This document shows, in pieces, positions 51,401 through 58,963 of a stretch of 64,000 nucleotides of DNA (position 1 is the first letter of the stretch; every line of letters starts with the position of its first letter). The notes beneath the pieces were generated by a model. The model did not search any database and had not been told where the DNA came from. It was given only the letters and a program-made list of their open reading frames with translations. The stretch lies in contig NZ_CP139487.1 of assembly GCF_034259205.1 (NCBI RefSeq), forward strand, positions 2,604,001-2,668,000, read 5' to 3'. The DNA is from Peredibacter starrii. Its GTDB lineage: Bacteria; Bdellovibrionota; Bacteriovoracia; Bacteriovoracales; Bacteriovoracaceae. The translations under genes were made by a program, and so were the position numbers.

Positions 51401-53048
51401 CCGGTAGGGCCACGCAACCATTTCCAGATAACCAGTCAGTGATGTACTGAAGGGACTGGAAAACGTTATAGCGGATTTCATCCGGGTGATTATTGGCAAT
51501 GAAAGTCGATTCTTTAAGATCGGCCACAATCAGTGAACGAGCATACATGGGATCATTTTTATCCAGACCCTTAATATCCGGCCCGTGAATAAAGTCGATG
51601 ATCTCTTTGTGATACTTTTCATCCAGAAGTGACTTCACCAGAGTTTCAAGTTTTGATGAATTACCATTCTTATGGATCTTCCAGGCCTCCACAAAGGCAA
51701 GCCCCAGGCGCACGAAGTCCGGGTGAGCGACCCAAAAGCCTGAGAGATCACGCTTCATCTGGGTGATTACGTCACGGATATAACCTTTGATCGTCACTTG
51801 ATAAGAAGGTGAACGAAGATCATTTGAAGTTGGTAGAATGCCATACATTCCACCAACTTTGATTCCGCCACGAGAGCCTACTGCTTCGGCAAGTAGATCG
51901 TGTGAGGCCTTAATGTATTTAATCACAATGTCCGGATCGGCCTTAACAGGGATGCGGTAATTTGAATCTTCTTTGAAGAGACGTGCGGTACTTGCGAGAT
52001 AATCGTGCCAGCCAAGAGAAGCACCCACAAAGTATGGATACAACTCATCCATAATTTCATGAGCACGGAAAACCGCACGTGGGTTCTCTAGCACAATCAT
52101 GAGACGAATGCTTCCTACTGCATAAGTTGGATAAGTCTTCTTCAAAAGCTTTTCCGCCGCTTCCAGCATAATTCGGATGTATCTCGCTTCTTCTTCGTTC
52201 TCAAGTTTTGGCACATAGAAGGCCAGGGCCTTTTCATTATGCCAATTACGGAAGAAGTGAAGAGCAAAATCATAAAGATGTAATGGGATCGGTTGATCTT
52301 TGTAAAATAGGAAGAAGCACGGAAGTGCTAGCCCTGGAAAACGTTTAATTGGTAAAGAAAGTTTTTCTTTCTCGAGTTCATACTTTTTACCATTTTCTTC
52401 AAGAGAAAGATTTCCATCTAAACACTTTGTAAGATTCACCCCCGCAGAAATTAAATCTTCACGTAGAGGAGTTTTAGAATCCTCATCATCCGCTCCCCAC
52501 TTAGGGAGAGATTCGTGAGTGGCAAGAAGGTCACGTACGATCTCCGGCTCATCTTTAAGCTTTCGGTGATAGGCGTTCATGGCATTGATTGAAAGCTTCG
52601 CGGAATCAGGTGGTCCAAAAAGTGTTACATGTGGGCCACGTAAGAATTCAGGGATGTTCGCGATGGGTTTTCCACCGGGACGAGCATAGTTAGGAGTCTT
52701 AGGTCCAAAGACAATACGACCTTCGCCGTCTTCGAGTCCCAGAACCGTTTTATAATCATTTGATAGATAATCGCGCTTAAAGTCTCGATTGAAAGTTCCC
52801 ATGGCCTTCACGCGTTCATCAATAAATTTACGATCGCGGTTACGGCGTTTAAGCACAAGATTCAACTCGTCCTTAACTGATTCATAGAGTTCGCATAAGA
52901 AGCGCAGAGACTCAGTGGATTCCAGTCCACCCGACTCTCCTACTTGCACTAAACCGTCCGTTCCCGGCACTGGTTTTGCGGCCCTTAGAAGATGGGCCTT
53001 AATCTCAGGAGAAATATAATCATCGTAATATGGAATTTCTGATTTCAA
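48426..53048 (-). CDS. Four-part purine-degradation enzyme: malate synthase - OHCU decarboxylase - serine hydrolase - allantoicase
   Basis: One uninterrupted 1540-residue frame. Residues about 1-610 resemble malate synthase A, with metal/catalytic candidates E321 (IVLENP), D349 (GWHDY) and D562 in MDDLATAERSR. The catalytic arginine is not certain (R236 region). Residues about 670-815 match OHCU decarboxylase (FHGDIG at 725-730, then AKFGMKFLVSAQGKS). Residues about 820-1155 are a beta-lactamase-fold (PF00144-type) hydrolase: S868-x-x-K871, Y961-S-G963, H1102-Q-G1104. Residues 1205-1352 and 1395-1540 are two allantoicase repeats (DSWETVRHN, FGNHAPAV; second repeat MFDGLESARSR). There is no signal peptide, so it is cytosolic. 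The start is TTG with GAGGA seven bases upstream, one base after the HIU hydrolase stop. No internal break in frame is seen. Confidence 0.9.
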   Translation of the reverse strand: MKSEIPYYDDYISPEIKAHLLRAAKPVPGTDGLVQVGESGGLESTESLRFLCELYESVKDELNLVLKRRNRDRKFIDERVKAMGTFNRDFKRDYLSNDYKTVLGLEDGEGRIVFGPKTPNYARPGGKPIANIPEFLRGPHVTLFGPPDSAKLSINAMNAYHRKLKDEPEIVRDLLATHESLPKWGADDEDSKTPLREDLISAGVNLTKCLDGNLSLEENGKKYELEKEKLSLPIKRFPGLALPCFFLFYKDQPIPLHLYDFALHFFRNWHNEKALAFYVPKLENEEEARYIRIMLEAAEKLLKKTYPTYAVGSIRLMIVLENPRAVFRAHEIMDELYPYFVGASLGWHDYLASTARLFKEDSNYRIPVKADPDIVIKYIKASHDLLAEAVGSRGGIKVGGMYGILPTSNDLRSPSYQVTIKGYIRDVITQMKRDLSGFWVAHPDFVRLGLAFVEAWKIHKNGNSSKLETLVKSLLDEKYHKEIIDFIHGPDIKGLDKNDPMYARSLIVADLKESTFIANNHPDEIRYNVFQSLQYITDWLSGNGCVALPALVANTPVRVMDDLATAERSRWEVWHEIRHGRFKLEEFLKIAHEELNFIRKDKSNDKKIVQVKWDERTEKWYPVAMNLMIKLMTDPEPVEFATQLFLPFTIPAVRSAQDPWKFVTEMDPEKFKISSYIKRFNYFFEICGSMKFASGKAALATADAKMCEALVKSFTKNDILEAASFHGDIGENKKTLDKMASSEQSKVLTEDESIRQELRELGAQYLAKFGMKFLVSAQGKSGKELLALLKERINNPEEKEIENARYALWEITEKRMKGHPLNDLYSRLENAYKKHGIKDAQVTIMTGQGHQNIVFGSAKTSTWFEMASLSKTVGSVFAIEYFKQKGIALNSSVKDFLPDLNLDPTVTIAHLMSHCALNLHYVNGVPANRKMPKISEFLKGNAEYGYEPVRVVNTPGEKFQYSGGGFLVLEHLIETLEKKSIFDLTRPFLDKLGMKDFSFQQETLPNVDYAHGYKDNGEEIEGTRKIFPAFAAGSMGTAAAMAKFLEHMEEAYWNLNGSGPISHDTARLMLHGTDKGCMKFMGVKMGLGVFIGEAGPNKFMIHQGANDGFRCIFLHCYFGPDRGKGVVALANADLKGVLFNAEATQDILKVLEFQGIDFSKFKSTFTADKIPQEQIVNMGYKNLVFDAFEKTRPEPIIERGPMDPLAPFNLGVGSTVVDVSNELFARADNLFSDHLPKFDPELFGKQGKVMDSWETVRHNQAGVDTLTFELKKPAKINYVLLSTKYHFGNHAPAVKIEGLVDGEWTELVPKMEMEGHSEVRIKLPKETGVVTQIRASQYPDGGFTRLGLYTDLPEKEKATFDGQMRSYEEKIPQTKKPLNIKYEVTDAEIKKNWLSLHEGDEFNNASVALGAKMLKATNEHYSPASQVISPFGPINMFDGLESARSRKLGGCEEVTIQLAKPAKIHRVETDYTYYVNNNPYEFSLLGLTEGKWVTIIPKQNVKAFAGHIQGFEINRPEIFSQIKIQAWPCGGMNRIKVFSK

Positions 53049-53049
53049 G

Positions 53050-53367
53050 TCATGTTCCTCGGTAAGTCGAATAGCCGTACGGGTTTAGAAGCATCGGTAC
53101 GTGATATTTTCTTTCAGTATTCTTGATATTGAAGATGATGGGAGTATTCATGAAGAAGTGTTCTTCACCTTTAAAATAATCTTCCACCATGAATGTCAGG
53201 CGATAGACTCCTGCAACTTTCGGACAATCAAAAACAATTCTTCCGTCCGCATTGGTTTTATCCGAACCAATTTTCGTCCAAGAAGCACCTTCTTGCTTTT
53301 CCAAAGTCACGGCCACGCCTTTTGCCGCTACACCTTTTGTCGTATCTAAAATGTGAGTGCTAATCAT
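53050..53367 (-). CDS. hiuH: 5-Hydroxyisourate hydrolase
   Basis: A 105-residue transthyretin-like enzyme opening the ring of 5-hydroxyisourate to OHCU. The three catalytic positions are present: histidine in STHILDT, arginine in NADGRI and histidine in KYHVPMLLNPYGYSTYRGT. The C-terminal tetrapeptide Y-R-G-T is the family signature (usually YRGS). AGAGGA precedes the ATG. It lies eight bases after the urate oxidase gene and one base before the fusion gene, so the order of genes follows the order of reactions. Confidence 0.96.
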   Translation of the reverse strand: MISTHILDTTKGVAAKGVAVTLEKQEGASWTKIGSDKTNADGRIVFDCPKVAGVYRLTFMVEDYFKGEEHFFMNTPIIFNIKNTERKYHVPMLLNPYGYSTYRGT

Positions 53368-53375
53368 AATTCCTC

Positions 53376-55022
53376 TTATTTAAACCTTAGTGCCAACGCA
53401 GGTACGCCCTTGTCAGTCACATCAATTTCCTGAGTTGTTGTCCCGAACACTTCATGCCAGGCCTCAATAGTATAGTGTCCTACGGGAAGTTTAGGCAGCG
53501 TAAATTCACCTTTGGCGTCAGTCACGTCATAGAACGAGTGATCCATGATCGCCACATAAGCTCCCATCCAAGGGTGAACCGAGCATTTTGCCTGTAAGAA
53601 TATTTCTGGCTTGTTGAAGACTTTGGTCTCACGCTGATTCTTTTTCGGCATGGCCATATTAAATTTCTGATTCTCTTTAGTGACGGAACGAACGTTATGA
53701 AAGATCGGGTCTGAATTGATGAAAGTCACTTTCTGACCCACACGAGCGGCCGCCACGCGGGGATGATAGATGCATCCTCTTTGATCAAGTTCAACTGCTG
53801 AAGTCGGAACTGGTCCTGGATCTTTTCCTTCCTGTCCCTTAATCACACGGACAAGAACATTTTCCACTTTACCATTATTCACGATCACTTCATTGGAGTA
53901 GGCCACACCCTCGCCTGGTTGCTGACAACCGGCCGGAAGATTTAACTTCTTCCCATGCGGAGGAGTTCCATCAAACGTCACCACACCTTTCACATCGAAG
54001 GTCTTTAAACTTGAAGCGACTGAAGGTTTAACTTCCTCCACTTTAACTTCTACCGGCACCGCCATAGATTCTTCAGGCTCATTCACATGAGTATCAACCA
54101 CCGTCATGGGAGTTCTTTCCGGTTGAGAGAACACAATCACACCCGCGATGAGTGCAATCCCCACCACTGCGGCCGTCATGGAACGTTTTGGTTTCTGAAG
54201 TCTCACCACAAAGTATTCACGAATACAGGCGCCGCCCGCACTGATGATAAGAAGGATTAGCCAGTTGTATTCATGTCCATAGGTATTCGGAAAGTGATTT
54301 GAGAGCATGACAAAAATCACAGGTAAAGTCAGATAAGTATTATGAGTCGAACGGTTTTTGGCGTTTTTCCCCCAGTCCTGATTCACAGGCTCACCTTTCT
54401 TTGAGGCCTCAACCATCAACACCTGTCGAGGGATAATGCGCATGAAGACGTTGGCGGTCATCCAGGTTCCCATCATCCCACCAATGTGAATGTAGGCCGC
54501 TCGACCACTTAGAGTGTGGCAAAGGAAATAAGACATTCCCACTAACCAAACCATGGTTAAGATATGACCTACGATGGGTTTTGAGCGAATGAATTGATTT
54601 TCCCAAACGCTATCGTAAAAGAACCACGAACCAAAAATCGTGAATAAGCTGATCCCCACTCCTTGCCAGTAAGTGATCTTTGAAACCATTTCATCTAACA
54701 GGAAAGTTCCATCTCCGGTATAGAAAATAAGCGCGATCAAAAACATCCCACTCATCCATGTCCAGTAAGATTCCCACTTAAACCAGTGAAGGCGTTCAGG
54801 AACTTTAGTTGGACCCATCAGGAGTTTTTCAACGTGATAGAAACCACCACCATGAACCATCCAGACTTCGCCAACATGTCCGGGATTTTTTGAATCAGGA
54901 TTTCTCTCAAAACTTCGATCAAGCCACATGAAGAAAATAGAAGTTCCAATCCAGGTGACCGCAACAGTGATATGAAGCCAGCGAGCGAGTAACAAAATCC
55001 AATCGAACAAATCTTGATTCAT
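53376..55022 (-). CDS. puuD: PuuD-type membrane urate oxidase with C-terminal cupredoxin domain
   Basis: A 548-residue protein. Residues 1-300 have eight or nine membrane helices with PuuD landmarks: RWLHITVAVTWIGTSIFFMW, WMVHGGGFYHVEK, HWFKWESYWTWMSG and RIIPRQ. In known PuuD a cytochrome c domain (CxxCH) follows and takes electrons from urate oxidation. Here no CxxCH exists. Instead residues about 410-495 form a type-1 copper site: H442 (FHNV), C480, H483 and M486 in KCSVHPWM, the C-x2-H-x2-M spacing of amicyanin. A beta-sandwich (495-548) resembling methylamine-utilisation/carboxypeptidase-regulatory domains ends the protein. GAGGA precedes the ATG. First gene of the urate operon. Confidence 0.9.
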   Translation of the reverse strand: MNQDLFDWILLLARWLHITVAVTWIGTSIFFMWLDRSFERNPDSKNPGHVGEVWMVHGGGFYHVEKLLMGPTKVPERLHWFKWESYWTWMSGMFLIALIFYTGDGTFLLDEMVSKITYWQGVGISLFTIFGSWFFYDSVWENQFIRSKPIVGHILTMVWLVGMSYFLCHTLSGRAAYIHIGGMMGTWMTANVFMRIIPRQVLMVEASKKGEPVNQDWGKNAKNRSTHNTYLTLPVIFVMLSNHFPNTYGHEYNWLILLIISAGGACIREYFVVRLQKPKRSMTAAVVGIALIAGVIVFSQPERTPMTVVDTHVNEPEESMAVPVEVKVEEVKPSVASSLKTFDVKGVVTFDGTPPHGKKLNLPAGCQQPGEGVAYSNEVIVNNGKVENVLVRVIKGQEGKDPGPVPTSAVELDQRGCIYHPRVAAARVGQKVTFINSDPIFHNVRSVTKENQKFNMAMPKKNQRETKVFNKPEIFLQAKCSVHPWMGAYVAIMDHSFYDVTDAKGEFTLPKLPVGHYTIEAWHEVFGTTTQEIDVTDKGVPALALRFK

Positions 55023-55178
55023 GGTTTCCTCAGCTTGATCAAATAAGAGTGATATTTAATCAAATTTGGAAATAGAAAGCAAAAAACTTGAAGCCTCGTT
55101 TCAAATCTAAAGTTTGTACTGAGGTTGAATAGAATTTTAGAGCGAAAGATTTTGGAGAAATGTAGAAGGACGGGGTTA

Positions 55179-55226
55179 CTCCATGACGCCCAATTAAGGG
55201 CGCCTTGCAAAAGGAGTTTCATGGAG
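55179..55226 (+). promoter_or_regulatory. Leader hairpin enclosing the small ORF's start codon
   Basis: CTCCATGA (55179-55186) pairs with TCATGGAG (55219-55226), which contains the ATG of the 24-codon ORF. An inner CGCCC/GGGCG stem (55187-55202) stacks on the left arm, and the AAGGAG ribosome site lies in the loop region. A four-codon leader ORF begins at 55183. Such folding would hide the start until opened. Confidence 0.5.
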
Positions 55227-55295
55227 GAAATAATCAGGGTCCTGATTTTGATATTTCTCATACTGCAATTAATTGTAGTATTGAGATTTAACTAA
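55221..55295 (+). CDS. Small hydrophobic single-helix peptide (24 residues)
   Basis: An ORF too short for ordinary gene finding: ATG at 55221 preceded by AAGGAG (55211-55216), then a 24-residue peptide with an acidic start (MEEII), a central run of leucine, isoleucine and valine residues and a polar RFN end, stop TAA at 55293. A strong terminator follows nine bases later, so it has the layout of a self-contained transcript. Its start codon lies in a long-range hairpin. Size, hydrophobicity and sequestered start resemble type I toxins or small regulatory membrane peptides, but no antisense RNA has been identified. Coding is inferred, not proven. Confidence 0.5.
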   Translation: MEEIIRVLILIFLILQLIVVLRFN

Positions 55296-55303
55296 TCAGT
55301 TTA

Positions 55304-55342
55304 GGGGATGTGCACTACCACATCCCCACCTATTTATTTTTT
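55304..55342 (+). terminator. Terminator after the small hydrophobic ORF
   Basis: Perfect nine-base stem GGGGATGTG / CACATCCCC with a six-base loop, then ACCTATTTATTTTTTC. The T-rich side is on the plus strand, so it ends plus-strand transcription. Confidence 0.88.
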
Positions 55343-55400
55343 CATTCTAGAATTCTTTCAAATCGAAAGCAATGTCCAAAAGGTGCCAGGTTGAGGTGTC

Positions 55401-56465
55401 TTAACCGTTACGATTTACGTTGTTAAGATCTTCGAAAGCAACTTTTAAGCGCTTAACGAAGTTCTCTTCACCCTTACGAAGCCACACACGTGGATCGTAG
55501 TACTTCTTGTTAGGAGCTTCAGGTCCTTCTGGGTTCCCTAGTTGTCCTTGAAGATAAGCTTCCTTCTCTTTATAGAAGTTCTTAATGCCTTCCCACATCG
55601 CCCACTGCATATCTGTATCGATGTTCATCTTGATCACACCGTAATCAATCGCTTCACGAATTTCAGATTGAAGTGAACCTGAACCACCGTGGAATACGAA
55701 ATTCACCGGTTTAACGGCCGTGCCGTATTTCTTCTGAACATACTCTTGAGAGTTATGAAGGATAATAGGAGAAAGTTTTACGTTACCTGGCTTATAAACT
55801 CCGTGAACGTTACCGAATGAAGCGGCAACAGAGAAGTTTGTGCCAATTTCACGAAGATGAGAATAAGCATACGCCACATCTTCTGGTTGAGTGTAAAGTT
55901 TTGAGCTGTCGATACCAGAGTTATCAACGCCATCTTCCTCTCCACCTGTCACACCAAGCTCGATTTCAATACCGGTTTCAATGGCATTCATGCGCTTAAA
56001 ATATTTAGCAGAAATTTCTACGTTCTCTTCAAGTAACTCTTCAGAAAGATCCAACATGTGAGATGAGAAAAGAGGTTTTTTGTGGGTCTTGTAATAAGCT
56101 TCACCAGCATCAAGCATGCCGTCGATCCATGGAAGAAGTTTCTTCGCAGCATGGTCGGTGTGAACGATCACAGGCACGCCGTAAGCTTCTGCCATCATGT
56201 GAATATGATGAGCCCCAGAGATGGCACCAAGAGCAGCCGCTCTGTCGTTATCAAGTTTTAAACTTTTACCGGCGTAGAACTGGCCACCACCGTTTGAGAA
56301 TTGGATGATCACTGGCGAGTTAACTGCTTTGGCAGTCTCAAGCACAGCATTTACAGAGTTCGTACCAACAACGTTAACAGCAGGGAGCGCGAATTTGTTT
56401 TCTTTGGCGTATTGGTAAAGATCCTGCAGGGCCTTTCCATAAACAATTCCTGGTTTAAATTTCAT
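55401..56465 (-). CDS. fbaA: Class II fructose-bisphosphate aldolase
   Basis: A 354-residue zinc aldolase interconverting fructose 1,6-bisphosphate and two triose phosphates. AAGGAT precedes the ATG. Visible sites: FSNGGGQFYAGK, the zinc/catalytic VIVHTDHAAKK, ELGVTGGEEDGVDN, the phosphate-binding NFVFHGGSGS and INIDTD-like MNIDTDMQWA. The insertion pattern and length are those of the class IIA FbaA of E. coli (359 residues). It is monocistronic by spacing and divergent from the Nif3-like gene. Confidence 0.97.
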   Translation of the reverse strand: MKFKPGIVYGKALQDLYQYAKENKFALPAVNVVGTNSVNAVLETAKAVNSPVIIQFSNGGGQFYAGKSLKLDNDRAAALGAISGAHHIHMMAEAYGVPVIVHTDHAAKKLLPWIDGMLDAGEAYYKTHKKPLFSSHMLDLSEELLEENVEISAKYFKRMNAIETGIEIELGVTGGEEDGVDNSGIDSSKLYTQPEDVAYAYSHLREIGTNFSVAASFGNVHGVYKPGNVKLSPIILHNSQEYVQKKYGTAVKPVNFVFHGGSGSLQSEIREAIDYGVIKMNIDTDMQWAMWEGIKNFYKEKEAYLQGQLGNPEGPEAPNKKYYDPRVWLRKGEENFVKRLKVAFEDLNNVNRNG

Positions 56466-56532
56466 GATCGAATCCTTTGTTTAAGACTGAAAAATTGTAT
56501 TAAAATCAGGATGTATTGAAAAGGAATCGCTT

Positions 56533-57303
56533 ATGGCACAGACGCAATTAAACCTGGTTAACTACTTTAATCAACTCCTGACTCCTGGACTCTTTGAGGA
56601 CTATGCTCCCAATGGTCTTCAGGTAGAGGGTAAAACCACTCTGAAACGTCTCGCTTTTGCGGTGTCTGCCACTCAAGACTCCATCCAGAAGGCCATTGCC
56701 TGGGGTGCTGACGGACTTGTGGTGCATCATGGAATATTTTGGAAACATCAAGGGGCCCGCACCATCACTGGTGGCTGGGGTGAGCGAGTTAAACTTTGTG
56801 TCAAAAATGATCTGAACCTTTTTGGTTATCATCTTCCTTTGGATGCTCATCCAGAAGTGGGGAATGCGGCCGCAGTTGCCAATGAACTTAAACTCGTAAG
56901 TCAGGCACCTTTCGCTCTTCATAAACGTCAGCCGCTGGGAATTAAGGGCGAGTTCACTACTCCTCTTTCGGCCTCAGAACTTAAAACTAAACTCGCTACC
57001 ATTTTAAATCATCAGGTGATCCTCGCCTCTCCGGATGAGACCAAACAAGTTAAGACCATCGGTATCATCACCGGAGGTGCTAACAATGAATGGATCAAGT
57101 CTCTGGAGGACGGATTAGATGCCTATCTCACGGGAGAAATCTCTGAATACAATTGGCATGATTCGATCGAAGCCGGCATTCACTACTATGCTGGAGGCCA
57201 TCACGCGACTGAGAGATTTGGAACCATCGCTCTCATGAATCGTGTGAAAAAAGACCTACCAGATTTAGAAGTGACTTTCTTTGATTCGGAAAATCCGGCG
57301 TGA
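56533..57303 (+). CDS. Nif3-like dinuclear metal-centre protein
   Basis: A 256-residue protein of the Nif3/YbgI (GTP cyclohydrolase I type 2) family. It shows the paired metal motif VVHHGIFWK, LPLDAHPEVGN, GGAN plus YLTGEISEYNWHDS, and the C-terminal GGHHATERFG. The family forms hexameric toroids with two metals per subunit; proposed roles include nucleotide or cyclic-ligand hydrolysis, and none is certain. AAGGAATCGCTT precedes the ATG. It is coupled to the next gene by a GTGA overlap. Confidence 0.92.
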   Translation: MAQTQLNLVNYFNQLLTPGLFEDYAPNGLQVEGKTTLKRLAFAVSATQDSIQKAIAWGADGLVVHHGIFWKHQGARTITGGWGERVKLCVKNDLNLFGYHLPLDAHPEVGNAAAVANELKLVSQAPFALHKRQPLGIKGEFTTPLSASELKTKLATILNHQVILASPDETKQVKTIGIITGGANNEWIKSLEDGLDAYLTGEISEYNWHDSIEAGIHYYAGGHHATERFGTIALMNRVKKDLPDLEVTFFDSENPA

Positions 57304-57740
57304 GAAAAGACCTGCCTCTTATTCTCTTCTTCCTGGTTTTGGGTTACCTCATCTACGAAGGTAATGAGAATGGAAAAGGCGCCAGAAGTCTGATGGATCG
57401 GATTGTCGGGAAAGCAGTTAATCCTCCCTATGAGAGTGACTTCGCTCAAGGTCTCCCGGCCGAATATGCACCTGCAGATCCCCATCATTTTGCCAGTGAA
57501 GAAAAGCTCGCAAGTGATCTCAATTTCCGCAGGCAACGCATGCAGGAACAAATGCGAATTGAAGTAGAAGAATTCAAAAAGCTAAAAGACTTTGAAGGTG
57601 CTGACCTGGAAGAATTTCAGAATTTACTTCGTCATCATGAAGCGCAGATTGGTGAACTCAATCGCCTTCACCACAACTTGCGCGAACAGTATCGTCTCCG
57701 TAAAGAAGAAGATGCTGTTCGCAACAAAGATTTAAGATAG
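57300..57740 (+). CDS. Membrane-anchored coiled-coil hypothetical
   Basis: A 146-residue protein starting with GTG overlapping the Nif3-like stop. One N-terminal membrane helix (residues about 4-17) precedes a linker and a long charged coiled coil (about 70-146) rich in Arg, Glu and Leu heptads. No family recognised. Its end lies one base from the convergent mltA stop. Confidence 0.6.
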   Translation: MRKDLPLILFFLVLGYLIYEGNENGKGARSLMDRIVGKAVNPPYESDFAQGLPAEYAPADPHHFASEEKLASDLNFRRQRMQEQMRIEVEEFKKLKDFEGADLEEFQNLLRHHEAQIGELNRLHHNLREQYRLRKEEDAVRNKDLR

Positions 57741-57741
57741 A

Positions 57742-58890
57742 TTATTTTTTGATCAGGAAGTACTGCTCACCGAAGTCATTCAGATTGTAAGCAGTAAGTT
57801 CAGCGAGTGGGCCGTAACCGAAGTATAGATCACAACGAGCGTTACCACGAATGGCACCGCCAGTATCTTGAGAGATGAAGAAACGAGAGAATGGAACTTT
57901 TACCACCTGACCATTTTCATCCACGTGAGAGGCCTTCACTACCTTCACGAAATTGATCATCCCCATTGTTTTATAAATGCGGCTATCAATCGCCAAAGAG
58001 CGGTTTTCAGTCAGAGGAATATTATTAAGTCCAACTGGCTCCTGATCTGATTCTTTAAAATAAACGTAAGAAGGACACGATCCGAAAACTTCTTCTTCTT
58101 TCTCTGGATGCTCTTCAAGGAAACGACGTTGTCCAGGAATACCAGCGTCCCCTGGCTTCAAGTAACCTTGTGCCATCATGTAGTGGTAAACCATTTTGAA
58201 TGGCTGAGAGTTTTTTCCGTCATAGCTTAGGTATTTAACTTCTTTGTTTCCGTTGGCATCGAAAACGTTAATACGTCCGCCGCCTTGAACGTGAAGAAGA
58301 TATAAATCATAGAAAGACTCTTCTACCCAGAAGATCTCATAACCACGGCCGGCAAGAGCACCTTTATAATCGATTGCTACACGAGTGTAGTTATCATGAG
58401 GAGCATCTGGCTTACGGTAAATGGCGCGCTTAAATCTTTCAGTTGGAACACGAGATCCGTGAAGATCAGGTGAATAGTAAGAAGTGAATTTCGTTTGAGT
58501 ACGGGCCTTAACAGTTCCGTTCTTTGTCTTCTTATTTACCACTGGAACGTAGATCGCAAATTGCGAGTTCATGGCGGCATTGAACTGATCCAAACAAGCA
58601 GTCGCTGGATTTGTTCTTTGACACTGAAGGGCCTTCTTGGCGAGATCGCGAAGAAGAATCAATGAATCTCTTAGAACTGTTTTTGGGTAAAGCTTTGAGC
58701 CGAATTTGATCTGACCTTTAAGGCCAATTCGGTCAAATGAAGCAAGCTGACGCTCGATCGCAAGATCTAAATTTTGAAATTGAAGATCATCTGAAAATGA
58801 AACAGACTGCTGTAAACGAACAGTCGGTGTTACTTCTTGGGCGAAGATGAGGCCTGAATAGAGGGCCACAAGTGCTAAAATTAACTTCAC
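57742..58890 (-). CDS. mltA: Membrane-bound lytic murein transglycosylase A
   Basis: A 382-residue protein with signal peptide 1-17 (cleavage after IFA), not an obvious lipobox. The MltA barrel domain contains TSYYSPDLHGSR, LHVQGGGRINV and the second domain. The 3D (three-aspartate) domain near the end, FISQDTGGAIRGNARCDLYFGYG, supplies the catalytic acid. It cleaves peptidoglycan glycan strands with formation of 1,6-anhydromuramic ends. A predatory lifestyle would also use it on prey walls, but growth-related use is equally likely. Confidence 0.93.
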   Translation of the reverse strand: MKLILALVALYSGLIFAQEVTPTVRLQQSVSFSDDLQFQNLDLAIERQLASFDRIGLKGQIKFGSKLYPKTVLRDSLILLRDLAKKALQCQRTNPATACLDQFNAAMNSQFAIYVPVVNKKTKNGTVKARTQTKFTSYYSPDLHGSRVPTERFKRAIYRKPDAPHDNYTRVAIDYKGALAGRGYEIFWVEESFYDLYLLHVQGGGRINVFDANGNKEVKYLSYDGKNSQPFKMVYHYMMAQGYLKPGDAGIPGQRRFLEEHPEKEEEVFGSCPSYVYFKESDQEPVGLNNIPLTENRSLAIDSRIYKTMGMINFVKVVKASHVDENGQVVKVPFSRFFISQDTGGAIRGNARCDLYFGYGPLAELTAYNLNDFGEQYFLIKK

Positions 58891-58963
58891 TAGAACCTAC
58901 CAAAATTGATGTTATAAAGGTTAGGTTAGGATTTCCTGACTAACTCTGTCAAAACTTATTCTC

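Noticed and set aside
48426-53048. Splitting the 1540-codon frame into separate genes
   Set aside because: There is no stop or frame shift between domains. Internal methionines lack ribosome sites at the domain borders, so a true fusion is the simplest reading.
55019-55261. 80-codon minus-strand ORF between fbaA and puuD
   Set aside because: It overlaps the puuD ribosome site and start, has no ribosome site of its own and no recognisable product. The plus strand carries a better-supported transcript.
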